Shown here: positions 16,063-24,471 of the stretch, piece after piece
How positions within the stretch are numbered: position 1 is the first letter of the stretch
Layout: every line of letters begins with the position of its first letter
NCBI GenBank assembly: GCA_024103005.1
Contig: JAGFJA010000026.1
Location: 35,266 to 99,265, forward strand
Length of the DNA stretch: 64,000 nt
From: Saprospiraceae bacterium
Lineage (GTDB): Bacteria; Bacteroidota; Bacteroidia; Chitinophagales; Saprospiraceae
Reading direction: 5' to 3'
Translations under genes and position numbers: made by a program
Notes under the pieces: generated by a model
What the model saw: the letters and a program-made list of their open reading frames with translations, nothing else
Database searches by the model: none
Told to the model about the DNA's origin: nothing

Positions 16063-18462
16063 ATGATTATAATCCGTAATATCTTCACCACTTGTGTCAT
16101 ACTTTTGTTTACTTTTTCCAGCCTCTCACTTTTTGGACAAAATGGTGATCAGACCATTTATCAAAAAGTAAAGATTCATTTAAACGGTCGTGGCTTAAAA
16201 CCACTTGCAGCCTTAGGTATTGAGGTAGAACACGGATATCGCCGAAGTGAAGACGTTCTTGTTAATTTTTATACTACTGACGAAGTAAAACAAATCAAAG
16301 AAGCAGGGTTTAAAGTAGATATCCTCCAGCAGGATGCCATCGCCCACTACCTGGAAGAAAGTAAAAAAGTCAAACCTGTCGATCTTCAGCTCGCTGCCCG
16401 TAACGCCAAGTGTCAGCCATCAGGCCGAACATATGATGTGCCCGGTAACTTTAAGTACGGGTCCATGGGATCCTACCTGACATTCGACGAAATCGTCAGC
16501 GAACTGGACCTGATGCACGAGAAATATCCCAATCTGATCACCGCCAAACAATACAACTCAACCATCATCACCAAGGGAGGAAACAGAGTGTATTACGTAA
16601 AGATATCCGACTTCCCCAATGAAGATGAAGGTGAATATGAAAATCAAATCCTCTTCACTGCCCTGCATCATTCGCGTGAACCAATGAGTATGATGCAGAT
16701 GATGTACTTCATGTGGTACATCCTTGAAAAGTACGACACTGATCCAGAAATAAAATATCTCGTCAGTAAAACTGAATTATTTTTTGTACCATGCGTCAAC
16801 CCGGATGGTTATATCTATAATGAAATGACCCATCCTTCAGGCGGAGGACTATGGCGTAAAAACCGAAACAACTCCAATGGCGCCGGCGGAGTTGACCTAA
16901 ACAGGAATTACAGCGTGGGATTTGCTTATGACAATAATGGTTCCTCTCCGCTCAAAGCATCTGACACCTATCGTGGCCCCTATGAATTTTCTGAGGCAGA
17001 AACCAAGGCAATGCACCTTCTCAGACTAAATCATCAGTTTAAAATAGCCATCAATTATCACTCCTATGCCAATATGATGATCTATCCGTGGGGTTATCTG
17101 GAACATAATACCGCCGATAGCCTTACCTATAATTACTATGCTCAGGACCTTACCAAATATTCTGATTATAGATATGGATTAAACAATGAAACACTCGGCT
17201 ACCCGATTAATGGTACGGCAGATGACTATCTTTATGATAATGGGATCTATGCCTTTACCTTTGAATGTGGCGGTGCCGAACTGACGGATGAAGAAAGTTT
17301 CTGGCCACTTAAAAATAAAATCCAACCTATATGTGCCCAGATGCTGTATCAGAATATTCAGGCACTCTGGCTTGTAAACAATGTTTTACAGTTTCAGTTG
17401 ACCAGTGACAATATTGTCCGTCCGGGTAATAATGCTGTAAAAATCATGGTAACTCGCACAGGCCTGGAAAGTACACCAACCACAGTTAGTATCAGACCAA
17501 TCACTCCCAATGTAACCAATTTCAATAAAGATTTTACCATTGATCTCATTCACCTTGGAAAGACAGAACTTAGTATTCCGTTTTCTATATTTACAAATGA
17601 AAACGGCATCGTTAAATTTGAGATAAATTCATTCTATGGAAGTTATCTGAAAAAAGACACTATATCCTTAAAAGTACTCAAATACCAGGAAAGATTTGAA
17701 AACGGAGGTGATGACCTATCTGTATTTGTAAAACAAAACTTTGGAGAAAACTGGACGCTGGACCAGTCAGATTATTACGATACCTTCAGTTCAATAGCTC
17801 TTACCGATGCGCCTTCTTATGACAAGGCAGAGAATAAAATCCTTGAACTTAAACACCCCGTGTATATTCCTGTAGAAGACTCCCTTGCCTATCTGACCTT
17901 CTTTGCCAAGTGGAATATAGAGAAAAATATAGACCATCTCAAAGTGTATGTCTCCTATGATGGCATTTACTGGGAGCCGATGTGCGGCAATTTCTCTCAG
18001 AGAGGAAACATTGATCAGGGTGAAGAAGAACCGGTACTGGATGGCTTTCAGCCTGACTGGGTGCAGACAACATATAACATTTCAGATTATATCGGCCAGA
18101 ATGTATATTTCAAATTGGTATTCCGGTCTGATGCCAAGGTTAACAAAGAAGGCATTAAGGTGGACAAGATACGAATACTTACCGTACCGCGAGAGAAGCT
18201 CAGCAGCATTGAGAGCCCTGAATCTGCTGTGTGTGTAAGCCCCAATCCGGCATCCGATATCCTTTATATTAAAATGAATTCTGCTGCTCAGGGAAAATTC
18301 CGTATGCTGGATAATCAAGGAAAGGTTGTCAAAACAATGGATTTGATGACCTCTATTTCAACCCTGGATGTATCCGCATTGCCTCCCGGAATATACATAT
18401 ATCAACTAATTGAGGGCAAGAGTACGATCCCACAGACAGGCAAAATCGTCATAGTAAGATAA
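16063..18462 (+). CDS. secreted M14 zinc carboxypeptidase with T9SS type A sorting domain
   Basis: The 799-residue protein has a signal peptide ending near SLFGQ (residue 26), a pro-region to about 125, and an M14 catalytic domain to about 430. Zinc ligands are His203 and Glu206 in LHHSREPM and His333 in NYHSYAN. The general base is Glu401 in FTFECGG, and substrate Arg/Asn lie in VDLNRNYS. Residues 440-720 hold beta-sandwich domains, the later part resembling MAM/jelly-roll type. The last 80 residues (VCVSPNPASDILYI to GIYIYQLIEG) are a type A T9SS sorting domain. It likely trims peptides at the cell surface, together with the exported subtilisin upstream. Confidence 0.93.
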   Translation: MIIIRNIFTTCVILLFTFSSLSLFGQNGDQTIYQKVKIHLNGRGLKPLAALGIEVEHGYRRSEDVLVNFYTTDEVKQIKEAGFKVDILQQDAIAHYLEESKKVKPVDLQLAARNAKCQPSGRTYDVPGNFKYGSMGSYLTFDEIVSELDLMHEKYPNLITAKQYNSTIITKGGNRVYYVKISDFPNEDEGEYENQILFTALHHSREPMSMMQMMYFMWYILEKYDTDPEIKYLVSKTELFFVPCVNPDGYIYNEMTHPSGGGLWRKNRNNSNGAGGVDLNRNYSVGFAYDNNGSSPLKASDTYRGPYEFSEAETKAMHLLRLNHQFKIAINYHSYANMMIYPWGYLEHNTADSLTYNYYAQDLTKYSDYRYGLNNETLGYPINGTADDYLYDNGIYAFTFECGGAELTDEESFWPLKNKIQPICAQMLYQNIQALWLVNNVLQFQLTSDNIVRPGNNAVKIMVTRTGLESTPTTVSIRPITPNVTNFNKDFTIDLIHLGKTELSIPFSIFTNENGIVKFEINSFYGSYLKKDTISLKVLKYQERFENGGDDLSVFVKQNFGENWTLDQSDYYDTFSSIALTDAPSYDKAENKILELKHPVYIPVEDSLAYLTFFAKWNIEKNIDHLKVYVSYDGIYWEPMCGNFSQRGNIDQGEEEPVLDGFQPDWVQTTYNISDYIGQNVYFKLVFRSDAKVNKEGIKVDKIRILTVPREKLSSIESPESAVCVSPNPASDILYIKMNSAAQGKFRMLDNQGKVVKTMDLMTSISTLDVSALPPGIYIYQLIEGKSTIPQTGKIVIVR

Positions 18463-18499
18463 ATTTATTAGATTAGCTTGGTTTTTACCAAAATAGTCG

Positions 18500-18507
18500 T
18501 ATCTTTG
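18500..18507 (+). promoter_or_regulatory. -7 promoter element of the initiator tRNA gene
   Basis: TATCTTTG fits TAnnTTTG, with a TTG at 18478-18480 spaced 19 bp upstream as a plausible -33 element. The tRNA begins 17 bp after it. Confidence 0.6.
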
Positions 18508-18524
18508 CATCTCATAAAAAATAC

Positions 18525-18600
18525 CGCGGAGTGGAGCAGTTGGTAGCTCGTCGGGCTCATAACCCGAAGGCCGTAGGTTCGAGTCCTACCTCCGCTACCA
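18525..18600 (+). tRNA. initiator tRNA-fMet (CAT)
   Basis: The 76-nt cloverleaf has acceptor arm CGCGGAG/CTCCGCT, a D-arm GAGC...GCTC, an anticodon stem TCGGG/CCCGA with loop CTCATAA, a T-arm GTAGG TTCGAGT CCTAC, and an encoded CCA. Three consecutive G:C pairs at the base of the anticodon stem, plus an unpaired 1:72 position (C against U), are initiator hallmarks. It therefore reads AUG at initiation and not internally. Confidence 0.95.
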
Positions 18601-18604
18601 GACT

Positions 18605-18640
18605 AAAAAGAGGCTTTTCAATACTGAACAGCCTCTTTTT
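18605..18640 (+). terminator. Rho-independent terminator of the tRNA gene
   Basis: AAAAAGAGGCT and AGCCTCTTTTT form an 11-bp stem around a loop of about 14 nt, followed by further T residues. Confidence 0.85.
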
Positions 18641-19033
18641 TATTTATGTTACCCTTTTTAGTTGTATTTAAGCCAAATCCCTTTCCCGATTCAGAGGATA
18701 AGGTTGTGGATTTAAGAAAATTAGTCGCAGGAAGAACGGGTTCACAGGTGACAGTTATCCGAGTTGCTTAGCGTCTTATCGTTAAGTTTAAAGGAAAGCT
18801 CAAAAGCTGCCGACCATTATATGCTGGTCAGTAAATCATCATTCAGGGCGATGCTTATCTGCACCTTCTTCAGCCCTGCCATATAAAGCCTTAACAGATA
18901 TGCATCATCGGTCTCACAGTTATTAACTGATTGTTCCCTAAATATCCTCAAACATGAATATAATTAAAACCTGAATCATTTTAAGCACAATGGTTAATTC
19001 ATCAAAACGCTAACTTCATTCTCTTTTTTTACA
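18641..19033. other. intergenic region after tRNA, no clear gene
   Basis: This stretch has a short GACCA/TGGTC hairpin near 18812-18829 and two weak short frames: a 41-codon one at 18646-18771 on the plus strand, and a roughly 43-codon one on the minus strand ending near 18814. Neither is convincing. No integrase or attachment repeat adjoins the tRNA. Confidence 0.4.
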
Positions 19034-19041
19034 TACATTTG
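19034..19041 (+). promoter_or_regulatory. -7 promoter element, near-leaderless
   Basis: TACATTTG fits TAnnTTTG and ends only 7 bp before the ATG at 19049, implying a transcript with almost no 5' leader. Confidence 0.5.
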
Positions 19042-19048
19042 GCACGCA

Positions 19049-19777
19049 ATGGACCAACATAAAGTTATTATTATCATACCGGTATATAAACAGGTGCCTG
19101 ACGAAGAAGAAAAGAAGGCGCTCCGTCAGGCACTGAAACTCTTTGCCCGTTATCCTCTAAAGATAGTTGGTCCGGATGACATTTCATTTCAGTCATATCA
19201 TGAAATCGGATTTACCGAAAGTCAGATAGAACGGCAGCCTTCACGAAATTTTGCCGGAATTTCAGCTTATAACAAATGGCTGTGCAGTAAAGCATTTTAT
19301 CAAAACTATCAGCACTATACCTATATTTTAATTTTCCAGACAGATGCCTGGGTTTTTCAAGATCAGCTGGAGCAGTGGTGTGACAAAGGTTTTGATTATG
19401 TCGGTTCACCATGGTTGTGGAGACCAGAGCAAACAAAGGAAAAGATTACAATTGATCTGTGGCCGTTATTACGCAATCAGATAGGCAACGGCGGAGTAAG
19501 TCTTCGCAAGACCCGGACTATGATCAAATATGCAGGTTGGGCGCAGTTTTTGTTTAAGTTATTGCACAAGAATGAAGACTTTATCTGGCTGCTGGTTTCC
19601 CGATTGCCGGGCATTAAATTTCAAAAACCAAGTATCACAGATGCACTTCGTTTTTGTATCGAAATGCATCCCGAAGAAGCCCTTCGAATGACAGGAAATA
19701 CCTTACCTTTTACCGCACATGCTTATATCAGGTACGGCCGGGAATTCTGGAAACAATATATTTCACATGAAAATTAA
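19049..19777 (+). CDS. DUF5672 family protein (putative glycosyltransferase-like)
   Basis: The 242-residue cytoplasmic protein begins VIIIIPVYKQ, like many GT-A glycosyltransferases. It continues with ILIFQTDAWVF, FDYVGSPW and IGNGGVSLRKTRTM, which are the conserved blocks of DUF5672. That family is predicted to be glycosyltransferase-related, with the Q-T-D segment in the place of a DxD-type motif. No sugar or acceptor is known. It appears monocistronic, with its own promoter very close to the start codon. Confidence 0.8.
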   Translation: MDQHKVIIIIPVYKQVPDEEEKKALRQALKLFARYPLKIVGPDDISFQSYHEIGFTESQIERQPSRNFAGISAYNKWLCSKAFYQNYQHYTYILIFQTDAWVFQDQLEQWCDKGFDYVGSPWLWRPEQTKEKITIDLWPLLRNQIGNGGVSLRKTRTMIKYAGWAQFLFKLLHKNEDFIWLLVSRLPGIKFQKPSITDALRFCIEMHPEEALRMTGNTLPFTAHAYIRYGREFWKQYISHEN

Positions 19778-20105
19778 TCCTCTTTAGAAAAGGTAGTCAA
19801 AAGGACAAAGTTTTCTATTTTTAATTATTGAATTAAGCTAAGAAATGTTTTTGAATATTTCAAATTATTTACAATCTTATTTATTATAATTATTTTTGTA
19901 AGTTGTTTTTATTATAAACATGTAAATTTTTATAAAATTAATTTAAAATATTCTATTATGGTTGTAAATAAAAAGTAACGCCAATTCCGTCTTGCACTTT
20001 GTCCTATAAAAATCTCTTCTTATTAATGGCAGCCTGAAACCATTCAAATAAAACGGGGAGTAGCCGAAATGCCCACCGAGTAGGACTCATTTCACAATTT
20101 TCACA
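19778..20105. other. AT-rich intergenic region
   Basis: About 330 bp between two co-directional genes. I see no clear promoter consensus, hairpin or small gene. Confidence 0.4.
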
Positions 20106-21098
20106 ATGAAAAAACTTTTAAAAATTTTATCCTATGCGATAGCATTAGTAATAGTTATTGTTGTCGCCGGTCTGATTTACCTTAAATTTATGCTGCCGGA
20201 TGTAGGGCCTCCACCGGAAATGAAAGTCGAGCGAACGCCCGAACGAGTACAAAGGGGAAAATATCTTGCAACCCATGTAACCTTATGTATAGACTGTCAT
20301 TCAAAAAGAGACTGGACCAGATTTTCAGGACCCATTATAGAAGGTACTTTCGGAATGGGCGGTCAAGTATTTCCGGAATCGTTCGGATTTCCGGGAACCT
20401 ATTATTCTAAAAACATTACTCCGGCAGGAATAGGCAATTGGACGGATGGTGAATTGTATCGATTGATTACTACAGGAGTAAACAAAGAAGGTAAGGCTAT
20501 GTTTCCGGTTATGCCTTATCTTTATTTTGGCAGGATGGCGGATGAAGATATCAAGAGCATCATTGCTTATATCCGTACATTACCGCCTATAGAAAATCAT
20601 GTAAAGGAATCTGTTTCTAATTTCCCCTTCAACTTTATCATCAATACCATTCCTGTAAAAGCTGAACCCGTGCCAATGCCCGACTTAAAAGACAAAATAG
20701 CTTACGGGAAATATCTGGTTAATGCCGGTGCCTGCATGGAATGTCACACTCAGGTAGAAAAAGGTCAAATAATAAAAGGAAAGGAGTATAGCGGAGGGAG
20801 ATTATTCGCCTTGCCGGATGGAAAAACAACATCTTCTGCCAATCTTACACCCGATAAAGAAACAGGAATCGGCAACTGGACAGAAGAAATGTTTATCGAC
20901 ATCTTCCACAGCAGATCAGATTCAACAATCCTGAATACCAAATTAAAGCCATCAGACTACAATACCATTATGCCCTGGACAATGTACGGAAGTATGAAGG
21001 AGGAAGATTTAAAAGCAATATTTGCATACCTGAAAACACTTAAACCGATTAAAAATAAAGTTCAAATTTTTGGTGACACAGGCAAACCTTCTATGTGA
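20106..21098 (+). CDS. membrane-anchored diheme cytochrome c
   Basis: The 330-residue protein has an N-terminal membrane anchor (residues 8-28), then two cytochrome c domains with heme sites CIDCH at 61-65 and CMECH at 210-214. Candidate distal Met ligands lie in MFPVMPY near 132-137 and MPWTMYG near 283. Each domain carries the NITP/NLTP...GIGNWT motif common to diheme cytochromes related to alcohol/aldehyde dehydrogenase cytochrome subunits. It would transfer electrons at the periplasmic face of the inner membrane. No dehydrogenase gene adjoins it, so the donor is unknown. A bidirectional terminator follows. Confidence 0.9.
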   Translation: MKKLLKILSYAIALVIVIVVAGLIYLKFMLPDVGPPPEMKVERTPERVQRGKYLATHVTLCIDCHSKRDWTRFSGPIIEGTFGMGGQVFPESFGFPGTYYSKNITPAGIGNWTDGELYRLITTGVNKEGKAMFPVMPYLYFGRMADEDIKSIIAYIRTLPPIENHVKESVSNFPFNFIINTIPVKAEPVPMPDLKDKIAYGKYLVNAGACMECHTQVEKGQIIKGKEYSGGRLFALPDGKTTSSANLTPDKETGIGNWTEEMFIDIFHSRSDSTILNTKLKPSDYNTIMPWTMYGSMKEEDLKAIFAYLKTLKPIKNKVQIFGDTGKPSM

Positions 21099-21173
21099 TT
21101 TTTAAATTACAATAGAAGGATTAAGAGTGTTTTTTAATTTAAGCGTTTCAAACACCATTCAACAAGTTAATCC

Positions 21174-21203
21174 AAAAAAGGTGGACCACACATCCACCTT
21201 TTT
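21174..21203. terminator. bidirectional Rho-independent terminator
   Basis: AAAAAGGTGGA pairs with TCCACCTTTTT around a short loop. It lies between the convergent cytochrome and hydrolase genes and has A/T runs on both sides, so it can serve both. Confidence 0.85.
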
Positions 21204-21226
21204 CTTTTTCGTAGTATCTGAATCCA

Positions 21227-22246
21227 TTATTTCAAAAATTCCCGAATACCGGCATTTACTTCGTCCGGCTTCTCAAACTGGACGAAGTGGCCTGCATGAG
21301 GAATCATCGTTAATTTACAATCACGTATCTGCTCTGAACCCAATCGCGCATATTTCTCCGTCTTTCCCCCATTCAGGTACCTGTTTGGAATCAGATTATC
21401 ATTGACCCCGAAAAATACCTGTACAGGTTGATTCAGATACTTCAAATCGTTGAAAACGGGGAAATCAACCATTGCTTTGACGCCCTGGGTGACATGGTAA
21501 CAATAGTCCTTAAATTCCTTTGCTGAGCGGATTGCTATTCTGTCATCCACCATAAAACGGGCATCATCCGGCATATTGTAAAAATTGTATGCGTAATTAA
21601 TCCTAATCTGCTCTACAGAGGTTAATCTAACGCCGTCCACAGTCATTACGTCCCTGAACCATTTCCGTTGACCTTTATTAAATGTTTCAAATCCGGCAGG
21701 GGCCACTAAAATCAACTTCTCCACAAGGTCAGGATATTTCAGTGCCGTTGAAATTGCAATCTGCCCACCCATAGAATGACCGCAAAGGACGACCTTGTTC
21801 AGGTGCATTTTTTCACAGAATTCATGAATTACATCAGCGAAAAATTCCATCGAGACATCATAATTGCCTTTAGAAGATTTGCCGTAGCCGGGCAGGTCGA
21901 GGGCAATGCATCGGTAATCTTTCTTCAGATCATTGATATTCTTTTTCCATGCAGGGATATAAGAAGCAAGACCATGTAAAAAAAGTATGGTCTGTGACCC
22001 GGAGCCGTTGTCACTATAAGCTATCCGCATATCATTACTCAATTGAGCATAGTTGACGGGCATTCCGTAATCCAGATCATTCATGGAAGACACAGCGAGG
22101 TTTTTATTAAGGGAAGCACAGGAAGACATACATAACATCATCAGAAATATTCCCCCTATTTGATAAAAGTTAATTTTCTTCAAACCGACCAACATTTGTA
22201 ATCCGACCTGAAAGACCCTAAAACGCATATTTAATTCATTTTTCAT
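21227..22246 (-). CDS. alpha/beta hydrolase, probable lipoprotein
   Basis: The 339-residue protein has a hydrophobic signal ending in the lipobox LCMSSC (Cys43). Earlier Met residues make the exact start uncertain (Met7 or Met19 are alternatives). The hydrolase core shows ILFLHGLASYIPAW, Ser158 in CGHSMGGQIA, an Asp in FFGVNDNLIP and His in MIPHAGHFVQFEKP. It should be an esterase or lipase anchored in the envelope. It is the last gene of a minus-strand operon with an outer-membrane barrel (10-bp gap), a lipoprotein, an acyl ligase, a KAS III homologue and a symporter, which suggests that it releases an acyl or acid moiety outside the cytoplasm. Confidence 0.85.
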   Translation of the reverse strand: MKNELNMRFRVFQVGLQMLVGLKKINFYQIGGIFLMMLCMSSCASLNKNLAVSSMNDLDYGMPVNYAQLSNDMRIAYSDNGSGSQTILFLHGLASYIPAWKKNINDLKKDYRCIALDLPGYGKSSKGNYDVSMEFFADVIHEFCEKMHLNKVVLCGHSMGGQIAISTALKYPDLVEKLILVAPAGFETFNKGQRKWFRDVMTVDGVRLTSVEQIRINYAYNFYNMPDDARFMVDDRIAIRSAKEFKDYCYHVTQGVKAMVDFPVFNDLKYLNQPVQVFFGVNDNLIPNRYLNGGKTEKYARLGSEQIRDCKLTMIPHAGHFVQFEKPDEVNAGIREFLK

Positions 22247-22256
22247 AGCCAGACCA

Positions 22257-23894
22257 TTAAAACATTAACCACTTAAGGCAGATAAATCCAACCCAGGGAT
22301 TGACAGGTCGAGTCTGGCTTCCGCCATTGACAGAGGGAGAGTCATAAAAATTGCCCAATCCCATATAAGCACCGTGAGCCTCCACTGTAAGAAATGCGCC
22401 TATATCATAACCCAGTTTTGCATTGGCTTCCCAGCCCATAAATGTTCCTCCGCGAATGGGCTGAATCATGGACGATGCTGCTGCAAAGCCGACTTTAGAA
22501 TGCAATTTATTGGGAATTAAATCTTTGTTGAAATTGATTGTACCACCCGCTACGCCATAACCTACATTGGAAATGTCTGTGACAGCGCCAACAAAGCGAT
22601 TGACCACATTACCATGCGGGAACAGGATATATGCGCCGCTACCGACAAAGATAGCTGCCGGACTTCCCCATGTATTGGCAGTGATTACGCCTGTGTATTT
22701 ACCGTCATCGATACCATTGTTATCTCCGGTAGTCAAAATACCGTCTATTGTCACAATATCTCCTGTTGTCTGGCCATAACGATATCCTGCTTTGAGGTTG
22801 GCAGTGACACCACCGATGGAGACTGACTTTTTATATCCATCCGTTACCTTATCGTATTCCCGGATGGATCCCAGGTTGTAATTGACAAAGCCGGTCAAAA
22901 GAAACCGGTCAAGCATCAGGTCTTCATTGCGGGAGAAGTAACCACCAAGCCAAGCGACATCCATGTGATAATTATTCGATCCTAATGGAAACCGATAAGC
23001 ACCATTGTACAAGGTAAGCGGGCTGGATGGACCCTGACCCAGGATAGAAACACCTCCCTTGCCACTTGATCTGTCTCTGACTATATAAGCTGATGCACCT
23101 ACATTCCATAAAGGTGAGATCGTCTGCTGATGATTCAATTCAAACATCGTGACATCATCATTAAGCTCGACATTATTTTCATAAAATTTATAATATCCTG
23201 CCTTTGTCTTGCTGTAATCTTTCTGATAGCGTACACTCAATCCTACTGCGTCCGTACCAAAAAACGCAAGTCGGTATCCGGTCTGCATAAACTTATCGAC
23301 CGTGGTACGGTAAGGATCATGCGGAGTGTCAAACATACGTTGTAATCCGATATTGACTGTCCAGTATTTGAAAGGCGCCAGCTCCACCTCCAGGTTTTGA
23401 GTCTGGAGATTGACCTGATCGGCAGAAATAGCTGATCCCTGATTACCACCGGTACCATAAGCTACGTCACCCCATGTCCAGTCTATCTCAAAAGAAGCTC
23501 TAAGGGTAGCCTTCCCGTCAAATATCCGTGGCGTGTAAACAAAAAAAGGCAGGGCACGCTGCTCAGAATAAAATGCGGTAAGGCTATCTGAGGTCGTCGT
23601 TGTATTGGACCCAAAGAGACGTCCAACGATCTGCCCTTTAAGAAAGTCATTCTTTGGGTACATATTCATAGCAACACTCTGAGAGTAAAAGTAAACAAAG
23701 GCCTGCAACTCTTTATTTGCCTTCTCAGGTACCTCCTTGTCAAATCCCCTAAACCCATTGCCATTCATATTCTGTGCCCCCGATGACAAAGGCAGTGAAG
23801 TCAGGGAAATCAGACCGCAAAATATCAGAAAAAACCGGACAAATCCTGTCCACTCCGGGGAGATATCCGGTTTTTTAAATAAAGCTGACATCAT
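22257..23894 (-). CDS. outer-membrane beta-barrel protein (porin-like)
   Basis: The protein has about 545 residues. The start is taken at an ATG just after the upstream gene's stop (23894 or 23891). A signal peptide ends near SSGAQ (residue 41). The rest is rich in alternating aromatic/polar strands (TLRASFEIDWTWGDVAYG, GVTANLKAGYRYG) and ends in an aromatic-rich last strand (WVGFICLKWLMF) with the terminal Phe typical of barrels. It resembles alginate-export/porin-like barrels in general character, but I cannot name a family with certainty. In context it is a candidate uptake or export channel for the operon's substrate. Confidence 0.75.
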   Translation of the reverse strand: MMSALFKKPDISPEWTGFVRFFLIFCGLISLTSLPLSSGAQNMNGNGFRGFDKEVPEKANKELQAFVYFYSQSVAMNMYPKNDFLKGQIVGRLFGSNTTTTSDSLTAFYSEQRALPFFVYTPRIFDGKATLRASFEIDWTWGDVAYGTGGNQGSAISADQVNLQTQNLEVELAPFKYWTVNIGLQRMFDTPHDPYRTTVDKFMQTGYRLAFFGTDAVGLSVRYQKDYSKTKAGYYKFYENNVELNDDVTMFELNHQQTISPLWNVGASAYIVRDRSSGKGGVSILGQGPSSPLTLYNGAYRFPLGSNNYHMDVAWLGGYFSRNEDLMLDRFLLTGFVNYNLGSIREYDKVTDGYKKSVSIGGVTANLKAGYRYGQTTGDIVTIDGILTTGDNNGIDDGKYTGVITANTWGSPAAIFVGSGAYILFPHGNVVNRFVGAVTDISNVGYGVAGGTINFNKDLIPNKLHSKVGFAAASSMIQPIRGGTFMGWEANAKLGYDIGAFLTVEAHGAYMGLGNFYDSPSVNGGSQTRPVNPWVGFICLKWLMF

Positions 23895-23897
23895 CAA

Positions 23898-24443
23898 TTA
23901 TCTTCGAACAAAGTTTTGAACAACATTGGTACCAAAAGCACCGCCTGCTGTACTTCCAAATCCGCCTTCAGGAGTCGGAGGAGCAATATTGAGGGAAGGT
24001 TCAGTCTGTACCACTTCATACTTCATGGTCTTGTTGTCAGCAGATACCTCAAAAATACCTTCGGCAACAAGGGCAGTTGGAGAGGTTTGATTCAGCTTGA
24101 TCTTATAAATATTACCTACACCTGACTTAGTCTGTACATAAGTACCTGTCAAAACGACTTTCGCGCCATCTTTATACTGATCTACCGTATAAGTCAGGTC
24201 AGTCTTAAATTCACACGCAATAGAGTCTGCAAATGAAGCGAGGACAGGAGCAACCGGATAAGAGAACCATTTGCCTTGAGTGCCTTCCAGACATGCACCA
24301 CACACGCCACCGCAGTCGATACCGGTCTCATCCTGATTTTTGATTCCGTCAGAGCAGGTACCTTTGTTTTCTTCCTTTCCACAACTTGCAACCATCAGTG
24401 CCAGGCAAAGGAAAACGATGTTGAATAAATTAAATTTTTTCAT
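23898..24443 (-). CDS. lipoprotein with a CxDGxxNxxExxxDCGGxCxxC motif
   Basis: The 181-residue lipoprotein has the lipobox LMVASC (Cys21). Just after the anchor is a Cys-rich module, CSDGIKNQDETGIDCGG followed by VCGAC, a motif recurring in many secreted proteins and likely a disulfide or metal-stabilised knot. The remaining 120 residues look like a lipocalin-like beta sheet (ADSIACEFKTDLTYTVDQ, NKTMKYEVVQ) with a Gly-rich tail. It ends within a few bases of the barrel gene start, so the two are probably partners at the outer membrane. The function is unknown. Confidence 0.75.
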   Translation of the reverse strand: MKKFNLFNIVFLCLALMVASCGKEENKGTCSDGIKNQDETGIDCGGVCGACLEGTQGKWFSYPVAPVLASFADSIACEFKTDLTYTVDQYKDGAKVVLTGTYVQTKSGVGNIYKIKLNQTSPTALVAEGIFEVSADNKTMKYEVVQTEPSLNIAPPTPEGGFGSTAGGAFGTNVVQNFVRR

Positions 24444-24471
24444 GACTTACAATTAATTGTTTAGAATTTGA

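Noticed and set aside
18641..19033. short frames after the tRNA (plus 18646-18771 and a minus frame ending near 18814) and possible island attachment site
   Set aside because: The frames are short, lack start support or known motifs, and there is no integrase or repeated tRNA end, so a tRNA-inserted island is not supported.
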